Assembly: GCA_964618895.1 (NCBI GenBank)
Contig: CAZUDO010000078.1
Coordinates: 1 to 6,195, forward strand
DNA from: CAZUDO01 sp964618895
Lineage (GTDB): Bacteria > Desulfobacterota > Binatia > DP-6
Length of the DNA: 6,195 nucleotides
Reading direction: 5' to 3'
In this document: positions 1 through 5,940 of the stretch, in pieces
Layout: each line of letters begins with the position of its first letter
Position numbering within the stretch: position 1 is the first letter of the stretch
Translations under genes and position numbers: made by a program
The notes under the pieces: generated by a model
Told to the model about the DNA's origin: nothing
Database searches by the model: none
What the model saw: the letters and a program-made list of their open reading frames with translations, nothing else

Positions 1-228
1 AGGGCGGTGGAGGGCGCGGCAGCGGGGCAGACGAGGTGGCGTAGCAGCGAGGGCGAGTGCGTGGGGAAACCACGGGGCGGTGCGGTCTGCGCGCTGCGCG
101 CGGTGGGCGCTACGGAGCACTCCCCGGGCGGGGCGACCGAGCGTGCAGAGGTGCGATCGCGGGGGCCAAAGATCCGGGATTGCCGCCCGCGACGATGCGG
201 GTTGACTGGCGAACCGCCCTTGAATCAC
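1..228. other. Left-edge stretch with no supported gene
   Basis: This GC-rich stretch lies downstream of the stop codon of the minus-strand regulator. On the plus strand one frame is open, but it runs on antisense through the whole regulator gene. A second plus frame gives an arginine-rich string that stops near 202, and the third stops at once. On the minus strand, the frame directly after the regulator stop is open to the window edge, but it is rich in Pro, Arg and Ala and shows no motif I recognise. No ribosome binding site, tRNA-like structure or U-tract terminator was seen. It may be intergenic, or the edge of a gene that lies mainly outside the window. Confidence 0.4.
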
Positions 229-888
229 CTACGCTCCGGTGAGGGTCGACTCGCGTGGCGCGGCCCGAAGGCGTACGCGCACGGTGCCGATCCGGATCTC
301 GTCAGCGTCTGCGAGGTCCACGCTGTCCCGAACCCGGGCCTCGTTGCGAAACGTGCCGTTCTTGCTCCCCAGGTCGCGCAAGCGGGCGCCACCCTCGGAG
401 ACGACGATTTCGGCGTGTCGGCGGGAAACGCTCGAGGCCTCGAGACAGAGGACCGCACCGGGATCGCGACCGAGCAGGTTCACCCCCGGCGAGAGAGGAT
501 ACGTCCGACCCTCGTAGATGAGCCGAAAACCGTCGGATTGCGACGGTGCGGTGGCTCCCGCCACGGGAGCCACAAGGCGATACCCACGGCGCGGCAGGGT
601 CTCCACGTAGCGCGGCTCGTCGGACAGGTCGTCGAGCGCCCGGCGCAGCTTGTTGACCGCCTTGTTGAGGCCGTGCTCGAAATCGGTGAAGACCGACTCG
701 GGCCACAGGCACTTCCGCAGCTCCCCGCGCGTGACGAGGTCCCCCGGGCGCTCCAGGAGCGCGGCCAGGAGCTGAAACGGCTTCTCCTGCAACGGGATAC
801 GCGACCCCTCGCGCCACAGTTCGCCCGTCCGCAGGTCCGCTTCGAACGGACCGAAACGGACCCTCGAGGCGGTTTCGGCGGGGGTCAC
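229..888 (-). CDS. Winged-helix DNA-binding regulator with C-terminal FHA domain
   Basis: A predicted cytoplasmic transcription factor of 219 residues. Residues about 9-106 form an OmpR/PhoB-type winged helix: an N-terminal beta part ('RFGPFEADLRTGEL'), a core with 'LLERPGDLVTRGEL', a recognition helix around 69-85 ('EHGLNKAVNKLRRAL'), and the wing signature 'ETLPRRGYRL' at 96-105. After a short linker (107-120), residues about 121-206 form an FHA domain with the expected phosphothreonine-pocket residues: G140-R141, S155 and H158 in 'SVSRRHAEI', and N177-G178 in 'LGSKNGTF'. There is no receiver domain and no BTAD domain. FHA domains bind phosphothreonine, so a Ser/Thr kinase input is likely; one is encoded at 3217-5940. 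The start is GTG at 886-888, which leaves only eight residues before the winged helix. No clear ribosome binding site is visible, so the start is less sure than the gene. It is transcribed divergently from the operon at 1082. Target genes are unknown; its own promoter region or the divergent operon are natural guesses. Confidence 0.93.
   Translation of the reverse strand: MTPAETASRVRFGPFEADLRTGELWREGSRIPLQEKPFQLLAALLERPGDLVTRGELRKCLWPESVFTDFEHGLNKAVNKLRRALDDLSDEPRYVETLPRRGYRLVAPVAGATAPSQSDGFRLIYEGRTYPLSPGVNLLGRDPGAVLCLEASSVSRRHAEIVVSEGGARLRDLGSKNGTFRNEARVRDSVDLADADEIRIGTVRVRLRAAPRESTLTGA
551..573. repeat. Perfect inverted repeat, 10-bp arms and 3-bp loop
   Basis: The arms GTGGCTCCCG (551-560) and CGGGAGCCAC (564-573) are exact reverse complements separated by CCA. 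The repeat lies inside the regulator gene and encodes V106-A111 and neighbouring residues, i.e. the linker between the winged helix and the FHA domain. No T-tract follows on either strand, so it is not a standard intrinsic terminator. It could form a strong mRNA hairpin at the domain boundary. Confidence 0.75.
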
Positions 889-1081
889 GCGAGCGATGTT
901 AGCGCACTGGCCGCCGGGGAGGGCAACGGGGACTCTCCGGGGAGGCGCTGTCCATGTTCAAGGAGTGGCTTGCGGCCTAACTTTACGGTCAGACGGCCGC
1001 AGGCAGCGGGCGGCTGCCCTCAAGCAGCGCACCGTTTGACGGAAGGGAGATCACGGGAGTAGCGTATGGGGAACAAGCCAC
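889..1081. promoter_or_regulatory. Divergent intergenic region between regulator and envelope operon
   Basis: This 193-bp spacer separates the start codons of two genes transcribed away from each other, so it should hold promoters for both. I do not see a sigma-70 promoter good enough to call on either strand. It contains a small GC hairpin, GGCAGC (1002-1007) with GCTGCC (1013-1018) around a 5-nt loop, which could be an operator half-site pair or simply reflect base composition. If the FHA-winged-helix protein controls its neighbours, this is where its sites would be expected. The regulatory role follows from gene arrangement, not from a recognised site. Confidence 0.5.
1068..1072 (+). promoter_or_regulatory. 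Ribosome binding site for the 1082 gene
   Basis: GGGGA lies nine bases before the ATG at 1082. It supports this start over the ATG at 1066-1068, which opens a different frame with no secretion signal and coding that is poor by eye. Confidence 0.5.
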
Positions 1082-1678
1082 ATGAAGTCGCTGCGCGGTT
1101 CGTGGAGCCTCGCTCTCCTGACGGGGGTGTGGGGGGCGGGAGGCTGCCATTCGGCCACCGACCCCACGCCCGTGTGCTTCGTCGAGCCACCGAGCGGAAC
1201 CAACCAGTCGGGACTCTACAAGGTCTCGGGGCCCGGCACCTGCGGCACGGGTGCCACCAGCGTGACCCCGGCGCCCAACGGCGGCACCTTTGCTGCCACC
1301 CTCAAGTTCCGGGTGAAGGGCGCCAAGCCGAGCACGCTCTACTACGTCCAACGCGCGGCCGAGTTTCCGCCCAACGCCACGAGCGCGGACGGCAGCTGTC
1401 AGCGCGCCAACGGTGTTTCGCCGTGGACGGCCGCCGACGGCTTCACGGGTGCCACCTGGGCGACGTTCCCCATGCCCTTCACCGACCAGGGGCCGCTCAA
1501 GACGCTGACGACGGATGCCGCTGGCGATGGCTCGCTGGACTTCGACTTCCGCTCGCCGCAGATCCCCGCCGGGACGAAGTTCGACGTGGTGATGCGCCTC
1601 GTCGACGCCAACGTCGGCGACGATTCCGGCGTCAGCAGCGAGCTGCGCAGCGGCTGCATGACGGTTCTACCACTCTAG
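1082..1678 (+). CDS. Exported hypothetical protein, possible lipoprotein
   Basis: I do not recognise this 198-residue protein. The N-terminus looks like an export signal: K2 and R5, a hydrophobic stretch (residues 8-19, 'WSLALLTGVWGA'), then 'GAGGC' with Cys at 22. The lipobox is imperfect (Ala at -3 where Leu is usual), so lipidation at C22 is possible but not secure. The mature part contains four further cysteines (32, 54, 106, 192), enough for two disulfides. It is rich in Gly, Thr, Ser and beta-type segments such as 'TLKFRVKGAKPSTLYYVQ' and 'FDVVMRLVDANV', which suggests a small extracellular beta-sandwich domain. No catalytic motif is visible. It is the first gene of a three-gene plus-strand set whose other two products also carry export signals, so a shared envelope role is likely. 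The stop is followed after 13 bp by the next start. Confidence 0.85.
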   Translation: MKSLRGSWSLALLTGVWGAGGCHSATDPTPVCFVEPPSGTNQSGLYKVSGPGTCGTGATSVTPAPNGGTFAATLKFRVKGAKPSTLYYVQRAAEFPPNATSADGSCQRANGVSPWTAADGFTGATWATFPMPFTDQGPLKTLTTDAAGDGSLDFDFRSPQIPAGTKFDVVMRLVDANVGDDSGVSSELRSGCMTVLPL

Positions 1679-1686
1679 AGGGGAGG
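1679..1686 (+). promoter_or_regulatory. Strong ribosome binding site for the 1692 gene
   Basis: AGGGGAGG ends five bases before the ATG at 1692 and begins immediately after the upstream stop codon. It is the best Shine-Dalgarno match in the window and fixes this start. Confidence 0.8.
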
Positions 1687-1691
1687 CGGCG

Positions 1692-2219
1692 ATGCAGCGT
1701 GTCACACTCCTGGTGGCTTCGATCCTCGTGAGCGCGAGCACGAGCGACGCGGAAGCCTGCGGCGACAAGTTCCTGCGGGTGGGACGGGGGGCGCGCTATC
1801 AGCGGGCCTACGTCGCCGTTCATCCGGCCAACCTGCTGCTCGTGGCGCGCCCCGGGTCCTCGGTGGCGGCCGCCCTGCGCGAGCTCGAGCCGACGCTCAA
1901 GCGCGCCGGACACAAGTCCGTGGTGGTGCGCGACACCGCCGCGGTCGCCGAAGCGCTCGATCACGGGCATTTCAACATCGTCCTCACCGACCTGAAGGAC
2001 GTCCCCTCGGTGGAGAGCGCCAGCCGGACGACCGGCGCCAGGATCGACGTGCTCCCATTCATCGAGCAGGCCACCCCCGCGACGCGCGCCGCCGCCCAGA
2101 AGGGCTATCACTGCGTCGCCGAGATCCCGGGCAAGAAATCCGACGTCCTCGGCAAGATCGACGAGATCATGGAGCTCGCCCTCAAGGGCACGGGCGAGAC
2201 GAACCGCAAGCAGCCGTGA
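1692..2219 (+). CDS. Exported protein with degenerate receiver-like domain
   Basis: A 175-residue protein with a Sec-type signal peptide (residues 1-20, likely cut after 'STSDA'), so it should act outside the cytoplasm. The mature protein begins 'EACGDKFLRVGRGARYQRAY'. Residues about 47-163 follow the order of a CheY-like receiver: a first strand 'NLLLVARPG', helix 'AALRELEPTLKRAGH', strand 'KSVVVRD', a third strand 'FNIVLTDLKDVP' ending in D100 where the phospho-acceptor Asp sits, and a final 'GYHCVAEIPGKKSDVLGKIDEIMELAL' segment resembling the Lys-Pro loop and last helix. The acidic pair that binds Mg2+ in true receivers is replaced by 'AR' (52-53), so phosphorylation is unlikely; cytoplasmic phosphodonors would not reach it either. 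Two cysteines (23, 141) could pair. It sits between a secreted protein gene and a beta-barrel gene and overlaps the latter's start. The receiver-like fold is my reading of the pattern; the function is unknown. Confidence 0.9.
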   Translation: MQRVTLLVASILVSASTSDAEACGDKFLRVGRGARYQRAYVAVHPANLLLVARPGSSVAAALRELEPTLKRAGHKSVVVRDTAAVAEALDHGHFNIVLTDLKDVPSVESASRTTGARIDVLPFIEQATPATRAAAQKGYHCVAEIPGKKSDVLGKIDEIMELALKGTGETNRKQP

Positions 2220-3214
2220 TGCAACCAGCGGCGCTACGGCCGTGGCTCGCGGGTCTCGGCCTGCTCTTCTGCGTCGCGTCTCCGGGCGCCGCCCTCGCCC
2301 AGGCGTGGCTGCCCACGAAGGGAGAGGGCGCGATCGGCCTGACGTTCGGCGACTACGGCTTCGACGGCCACTTCGGTGGGACAGGGAAGCGCATCCCGGA
2401 CGGGGGTACCCACGGCCTGAGCCTGGCCGGCGACATCACCTACGGGGTCACCGACCGCGTCGCGGTGACGGCCAGCCTTCCCTTCGTCGCCAGCAAGTTC
2501 ACCGGGACCTTCCCGCCGGGCGTGCTGCTCGGGCCGCTCGACGCCGACCGCAAGTACCACGGCGACTTCCAGGACTTCCGCGGCGAGCTGCGCTACATGG
2601 CGCTCGCCGGGGACCTGGCCGTCACCCCGTTCGTCGGGTTCAACCTCCCCACCCATGAGTACGAGGTGGTAGGCGAGGCGGTGCCGGGCAAGCGCACGAA
2701 GGAGCTGTTCTTCGGCGTGGCCGCCGGACGCTCCCTCGAGCCTTTTCTCGACAAGGCCTACGTTCAGGCGCGCTACGCCTTCAGCGTCGTGGAGAAAGTC
2801 GTCCCCAATATCGACCAGCTCAACCGCAGCAACATCGACCTCGAGCTCGGCTACGCCGCCACCCGGCGCCTGACCCTGCGCGCCTTCTCCGCCTGGCAGA
2901 TCGGGCATGGGGGCCTCGACCTCGAGGACATGTACTCGCGGCCGGACCTCTTCCGCACCCACGACCGTGCCATCCGCACCGACTACTTCAACCTCGGCGG
3001 TGGCGCGACGTTCCAGGCGTTTCCCGCCGTCGAGTTTTTCGTCGCGTTCGTGAAGACGATCTCCGGCCAGAACGCTCACCAGGCCCGCTCGCTCTACCTC
3101 GGAGCCGCGCTCAGGTTCGGCGGCGGCTTCGGGCACGGCCGCTCCGCCGCCCAGGCCTCGGTCCGCCCCTCACCCGAGAGCGTGCACTCGCAGCTCGCCG
3201 CCGACACGCACTAG
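2219..3214 (+). CDS. Outer-membrane beta-barrel protein, transporter-like
   Basis: A protein of about 331 residues with a clear signal peptide: 'LAGLGLLFCVASPGAALAQA' and cleavage just before 'WLPTKGEG'. The mature part shows repeated amphipathic strands with Gly and aromatic residues, typical of an outer-membrane barrel: 'GAIGLTFGDYGF', 'HGLSLAGDITYGVTDRVAVTASLPF', 'LAVTPFVGFNLPT', 'AYVQARYAFSV', 'SNIDLELGYAATRRLTLRAFSAW', and a last strand 'SLYLGAALRF'. It resembles the broad family of putative channel barrels (MetA-pathway/transporter type), but the substrate cannot be read. After the last strand comes a polar tail of about 27 residues, which is unusual because most barrels end on the final aromatic residue. 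GTG (2216) and ATG (2219) are both in frame; the upstream stop TGA (2217-2219) overlaps both, so translation is probably coupled. No good ribosome binding site precedes them. The ATG is my choice by codon preference. Confidence 0.88.
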   Translation: MQPAALRPWLAGLGLLFCVASPGAALAQAWLPTKGEGAIGLTFGDYGFDGHFGGTGKRIPDGGTHGLSLAGDITYGVTDRVAVTASLPFVASKFTGTFPPGVLLGPLDADRKYHGDFQDFRGELRYMALAGDLAVTPFVGFNLPTHEYEVVGEAVPGKRTKELFFGVAAGRSLEPFLDKAYVQARYAFSVVEKVVPNIDQLNRSNIDLELGYAATRRLTLRAFSAWQIGHGGLDLEDMYSRPDLFRTHDRAIRTDYFNLGGGATFQAFPAVEFFVAFVKTISGQNAHQARSLYLGAALRFGGGFGHGRSAAQASVRPSPESVHSQLAADTH

Positions 3215-3222
3215 TACTAGTG
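3209..3222. repeat. 14-bp perfect palindrome at the convergent gene junction
   Basis: CACTAGTACTAGTG is its own reverse complement. It contains the TAG stop of the beta-barrel gene (3212-3214) and, on the other strand, the TAG stop of the kinase gene (3217-3219). As RNA it could fold into a 5-bp stem with a GUAC loop, lengthened by a G-U and a G-C pair (3207/3224). No U-tract follows on either side, so it is at best a weak bidirectional terminator. Confidence 0.7.
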
Positions 3223-5940
3223 TGCGCTTGGGCCGGCAAGCAGCCGCGCGAAGAGGCCGCTCCGCCGCGGCTCGTGGCCCGAGAGCAGCCAGACGTCGCC
3301 GCGCAGGCGCACGATCGAGGTGAGGAGGCTCTGCCCGTCGGGAGCGAGGCTCAGGCCGGCCAGCGGATCGCTGCTGGGCGGGACGGGGCCGAGGTCCCTG
3401 ACGACCGGCGTCTCGCGGCCGCTCGCCACGTCGATCGCGACGAGCTCGAGCCGCAGGTCCTCGCTGCGGATCGCGTAGATGCTGCGGCTGTCGCGGGACC
3501 AGGCGTGGGCGAGCGGGACTTCCTCGGCGAGCGTGCGCCCCTGCTTGCCGTCCGCAGAGACGAACGAGAACCCTTCCGGCGTGTCGCAGGTGATGAGCGC
3601 GCCGTTGGGCGACCACTTCGGGTTCGAGGGATAGACGATTCCCTCCTTGAGGACGAGCGGCGGCTCGCCGGCGCCGACGCGGACCTTCACTAGCGCGCGC
3701 CGGCCGCCGCGGGACAAGGCGTACGCGATCCAGTTGCCGTCGGGCGACCAGGTGGGAGCGTCCTGGTAGCTGTCGTCGAGCTGGAGCTGCATCGCCGGGC
3801 CCCCCGCCACGGCGGAGATCCAGACCTTGAAGCCGCTCGGCCCGCGCCGCTGGTAGGCGACGCGGCGACCGTCGGGCGACACCGCGAGCCCCGAGAGCAG
3901 CAGCGTCGCGTCCTGGAAGCTGCCGGTCGTCACCAACTGGCGCTCGAGGCTCCCGTCGCGGCTGCGCAGCCAGATCTCCTGGCTCCCCGAGCGATCGGTG
4001 ACGTAGGCGTACTGGTTGCCGACGGGCGACCAGGAGGGGTCGGTCTCGTTCCGCGATGTCGCCAGCACGCTGCGCGGAGGTGAGCCGTCCACGGGGACCT
4101 CGACGAGGTCGTAGTCCTCCCGCTGGTCGGTGAACGCGATCTGCTGGCCGCTCGGGGAGACCGCCGGGTACTGCTCCGAGCCGGGAGTGGCGGTGAGGGC
4201 CCAGTGCTCGCCGCTCGCCGTGTCGGCGACGAAAAGGTGCGTGCCCGGCGTGCGCTCCCGGAACTCGCCGGCGAAGACGACGTGGCGCGAGTCAGGCAGG
4301 AAGCTGAAGGGGCTAGGGTCGGGCCGGTTCGGCAGCTCGCGCAGCACCTGGCGCGGCCCTCCGCCCCGGGTCGACAGCAGCCACAGCTCGGGGTTCGCGT
4401 AGCCCGCCTCGCGGGCGGCCGCGTCGGCCGTCGGCGCGCCCCAGAGGCCCACGACCGCGCTGTCGGGCGACGCGCGCAGGAAGCCGCGGGCGAAGCGCTT
4501 TTCCTTGAACGACCCTTCGGCGTAGCGCTGCGGCTCGCTGCCCGGCGGCGAGGACACCCACAGCGACTGGAAGAAGTTGCCCTGGTACTGGTCCTCGCGG
4601 AGCAGGAACAGGCGCTGGCCGTCGGGTGTAAGCGCCGCCGCGCTCACGTTGCGGAGTACGAGCTCGGGGGCGCCCCCGGCCGCGCCGACCGACCACAGGC
4701 TCTGCGCCATCCCGGCGAGCGAGATGTAGTAGATGCGCGCGCCGTCTTGCGACCAGAAGGGGTCCGAGCAGTCGCGGGGCGACTGCGTGACCTGAGCCGC
4801 CATCGAGGCATCGAGGCCGCGGGTGAAGACCTGCAGCAGCCCGGCGGTCTCGCCCACGTAGGCGAGCGTGCGGCCGTCCGGCGACCAGGCCGGCCAGCCC
4901 TTCCAGCCGGCGTCGGTGGCGAAGGGCGTGAAGCGGTAGGCGGCGAGATCGGGACGCGCGGATGCCCCACGCCACGCCGCGAGCGCGCCGAGCAGAAACG
5001 CCGCGAGCGCACCGCCCAGCAGCACGGCGTGAAGCAGGCGCCGGCGATCCTTCGCGGGGATGGCGGCGACGATGCTGGAGCGGACGTCGGAGGGGGCCTC
5101 GAGCGCGAACGCGAGATCGTGCGCAGAGCGGAAACGCTCGTCGCGGCTCTTCTCTAGGCACCTCTGAACTATGCGCTCCAGCGCCGCGGGTGCGGGAGAG
5201 TCGAGCGTGCTCAGGGGAGGCGGCTCGTCCTTGAGCACGGCGTGCATCGTTTCGACAGACGAGGCGCCCCGAAAGGCGCGGCGACCGGAGAGCATCTCGT
5301 ACAGGATGGCGCCGAAGGAGAAGATGTCGGACCTTGCGTCCAGGACCTCGCCCCGGACCTGCTCCGGCGACATGTAGCCGACCGTGCCGAGCACGGCACC
5401 CGGCTCGGTCCCCGCCGAGGGGGCGCCAAAAGTCCCGGTGGGCTCTTCGCTCCGAATCGTTTCAACCTTCCGCGCCAGGCCGAAGTCGAGGATCTTCAGC
5501 CTCCCGTCGCGCGTGACGAACACGTTCTCGGGCTTGAGGTCGCGATGGACGATGCCGTTGTCGTGGGCAGCCGCGAGGCCGTGGGCAATCTGGACCGCGT
5601 ACTCGACGGCCTTGCGCGAGGAAATCGGTTGGCCGTCGAGCCGGTCGCGGAGCGTCTGGCCCTCCAGCAGCTCCGTGACGACGTAGAACTGGCCTGCCTC
5701 CGTTCCCACGTCGTAGAGCGCCACAACGTTGGGATGGTTGAGCGAGCCCACCGTGCGCGCTTCCTTCTCGAACCGCTGGAGGCGACCGGCGTCCTCCGCC
5801 ACGGCCGGCGGCAGGATCTTCACCGCGACCGCACGACCGAGGCGGGTGTCGCGAGCGCGGTAGACCTCGCCCATGCCCCCGGCTCCGAGGAGGCCGAGGA
5901 TCTCATACGGCCCCAGCCGTGCGCCTGCGCTCAGTGCCAT
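3217..5940 (-). CDS. Transmembrane Ser/Thr protein kinase with PD40 beta-propeller sensor
   Basis: A 907-residue Hanks-type kinase. The catalytic domain (about 10-280) appears complete: glycine loop 'GAGGMG' (19-24), ATP-binding K41 in 'VAVK', helix-C E60, catalytic loop 'HRDLKPEN' (D134, K136, N139), 'DFG' (152-154), and 'GYMSPEQ' (P+1 region, 188-194). The activation segment is long and rich in Thr and Ser, offering autophosphorylation sites. A basic patch 'KDRRR' (297-301) precedes one membrane span (about 303-323), placing the kinase in the cytoplasm and the rest outside. Residues 330-890 contain about twelve 'xSPDG'-type PD40 repeats (near 352, 396, 437, 491, 548, 594, 637, 687, 731, 776, 814, 865), spaced 38-57 residues, as in TolB-like propellers. 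The start 'MALSAGARLGPYEI' is typical of this family. No strong ribosome binding site is present. Possible substrates include the FHA regulator at 229-888 (inference). The ligand of the propeller is unknown. Confidence 0.96.
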   Translation of the reverse strand: MALSAGARLGPYEILGLLGAGGMGEVYRARDTRLGRAVAVKILPPAVAEDAGRLQRFEKEARTVGSLNHPNVVALYDVGTEAGQFYVVTELLEGQTLRDRLDGQPISSRKAVEYAVQIAHGLAAAHDNGIVHRDLKPENVFVTRDGRLKILDFGLARKVETIRSEEPTGTFGAPSAGTEPGAVLGTVGYMSPEQVRGEVLDARSDIFSFGAILYEMLSGRRAFRGASSVETMHAVLKDEPPPLSTLDSPAPAALERIVQRCLEKSRDERFRSAHDLAFALEAPSDVRSSIVAAIPAKDRRRLLHAVLLGGALAAFLLGALAAWRGASARPDLAAYRFTPFATDAGWKGWPAWSPDGRTLAYVGETAGLLQVFTRGLDASMAAQVTQSPRDCSDPFWSQDGARIYYISLAGMAQSLWSVGAAGGAPELVLRNVSAAALTPDGQRLFLLREDQYQGNFFQSLWVSSPPGSEPQRYAEGSFKEKRFARGFLRASPDSAVVGLWGAPTADAAAREAGYANPELWLLSTRGGGPRQVLRELPNRPDPSPFSFLPDSRHVVFAGEFRERTPGTHLFVADTASGEHWALTATPGSEQYPAVSPSGQQIAFTDQREDYDLVEVPVDGSPPRSVLATSRNETDPSWSPVGNQYAYVTDRSGSQEIWLRSRDGSLERQLVTTGSFQDATLLLSGLAVSPDGRRVAYQRRGPSGFKVWISAVAGGPAMQLQLDDSYQDAPTWSPDGNWIAYALSRGGRRALVKVRVGAGEPPLVLKEGIVYPSNPKWSPNGALITCDTPEGFSFVSADGKQGRTLAEEVPLAHAWSRDSRSIYAIRSEDLRLELVAIDVASGRETPVVRDLGPVPPSSDPLAGLSLAPDGQSLLTSIVRLRGDVWLLSGHEPRRSGLFARLLAGPSAH

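Noticed and set aside
1..228. Continuation of the regulator frame beyond its stop (readthrough or split gene)
   Set aside because: The frame after the TAG is open to the edge, but its Pro/Arg/Ala-rich translation has no domain and the FHA domain is already complete before the stop.
7..1062. Plus-strand open frame of 351 codons
   Set aside because: It lies antisense to the winged-helix/FHA gene, is Arg/Gly/Pro-rich, and shows no domain. GC-rich genes commonly leave such open frames on the opposite strand.
1036..1065. TTGACG (1036-1041) and TAGCGT (1060-1065) as a promoter for the operon
   Set aside because: Spacing of 18 bp is acceptable, but transcription would start near 1072, after the GGGGA ribosome binding site at 1068-1072, so the two cannot both be used as called.
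1066..1731. Plus-strand frame overlapping the exported-protein gene
   Set aside because: It has no signal peptide, is Arg-rich, and runs into the next gene. The frame from 1082 has an export signal and ends just before a strong ribosome binding site.
2234..3136. Minus-strand open frame of 300 codons
   Set aside because: It is antisense to the beta-barrel gene, and its Glu/Gly/Arg/Val-rich composition mirrors that gene's codons. The sense frame has a signal peptide and barrel strands.
3600..4900. Recurring 'gtcgggcgacca'-like DNA words as a possible repeat array
   Set aside because: They are the codons of the PD40 'WSPDG' motif on the minus strand, at irregular protein-repeat spacing, not a CRISPR or intergenic repeat.
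4204..5157. Plus-strand open frame of 317 codons opposite the kinase
   Set aside because: The sense strand encodes clear PD40 repeats and a membrane segment; the antisense product is Arg/Ala/Gly-rich without motifs.
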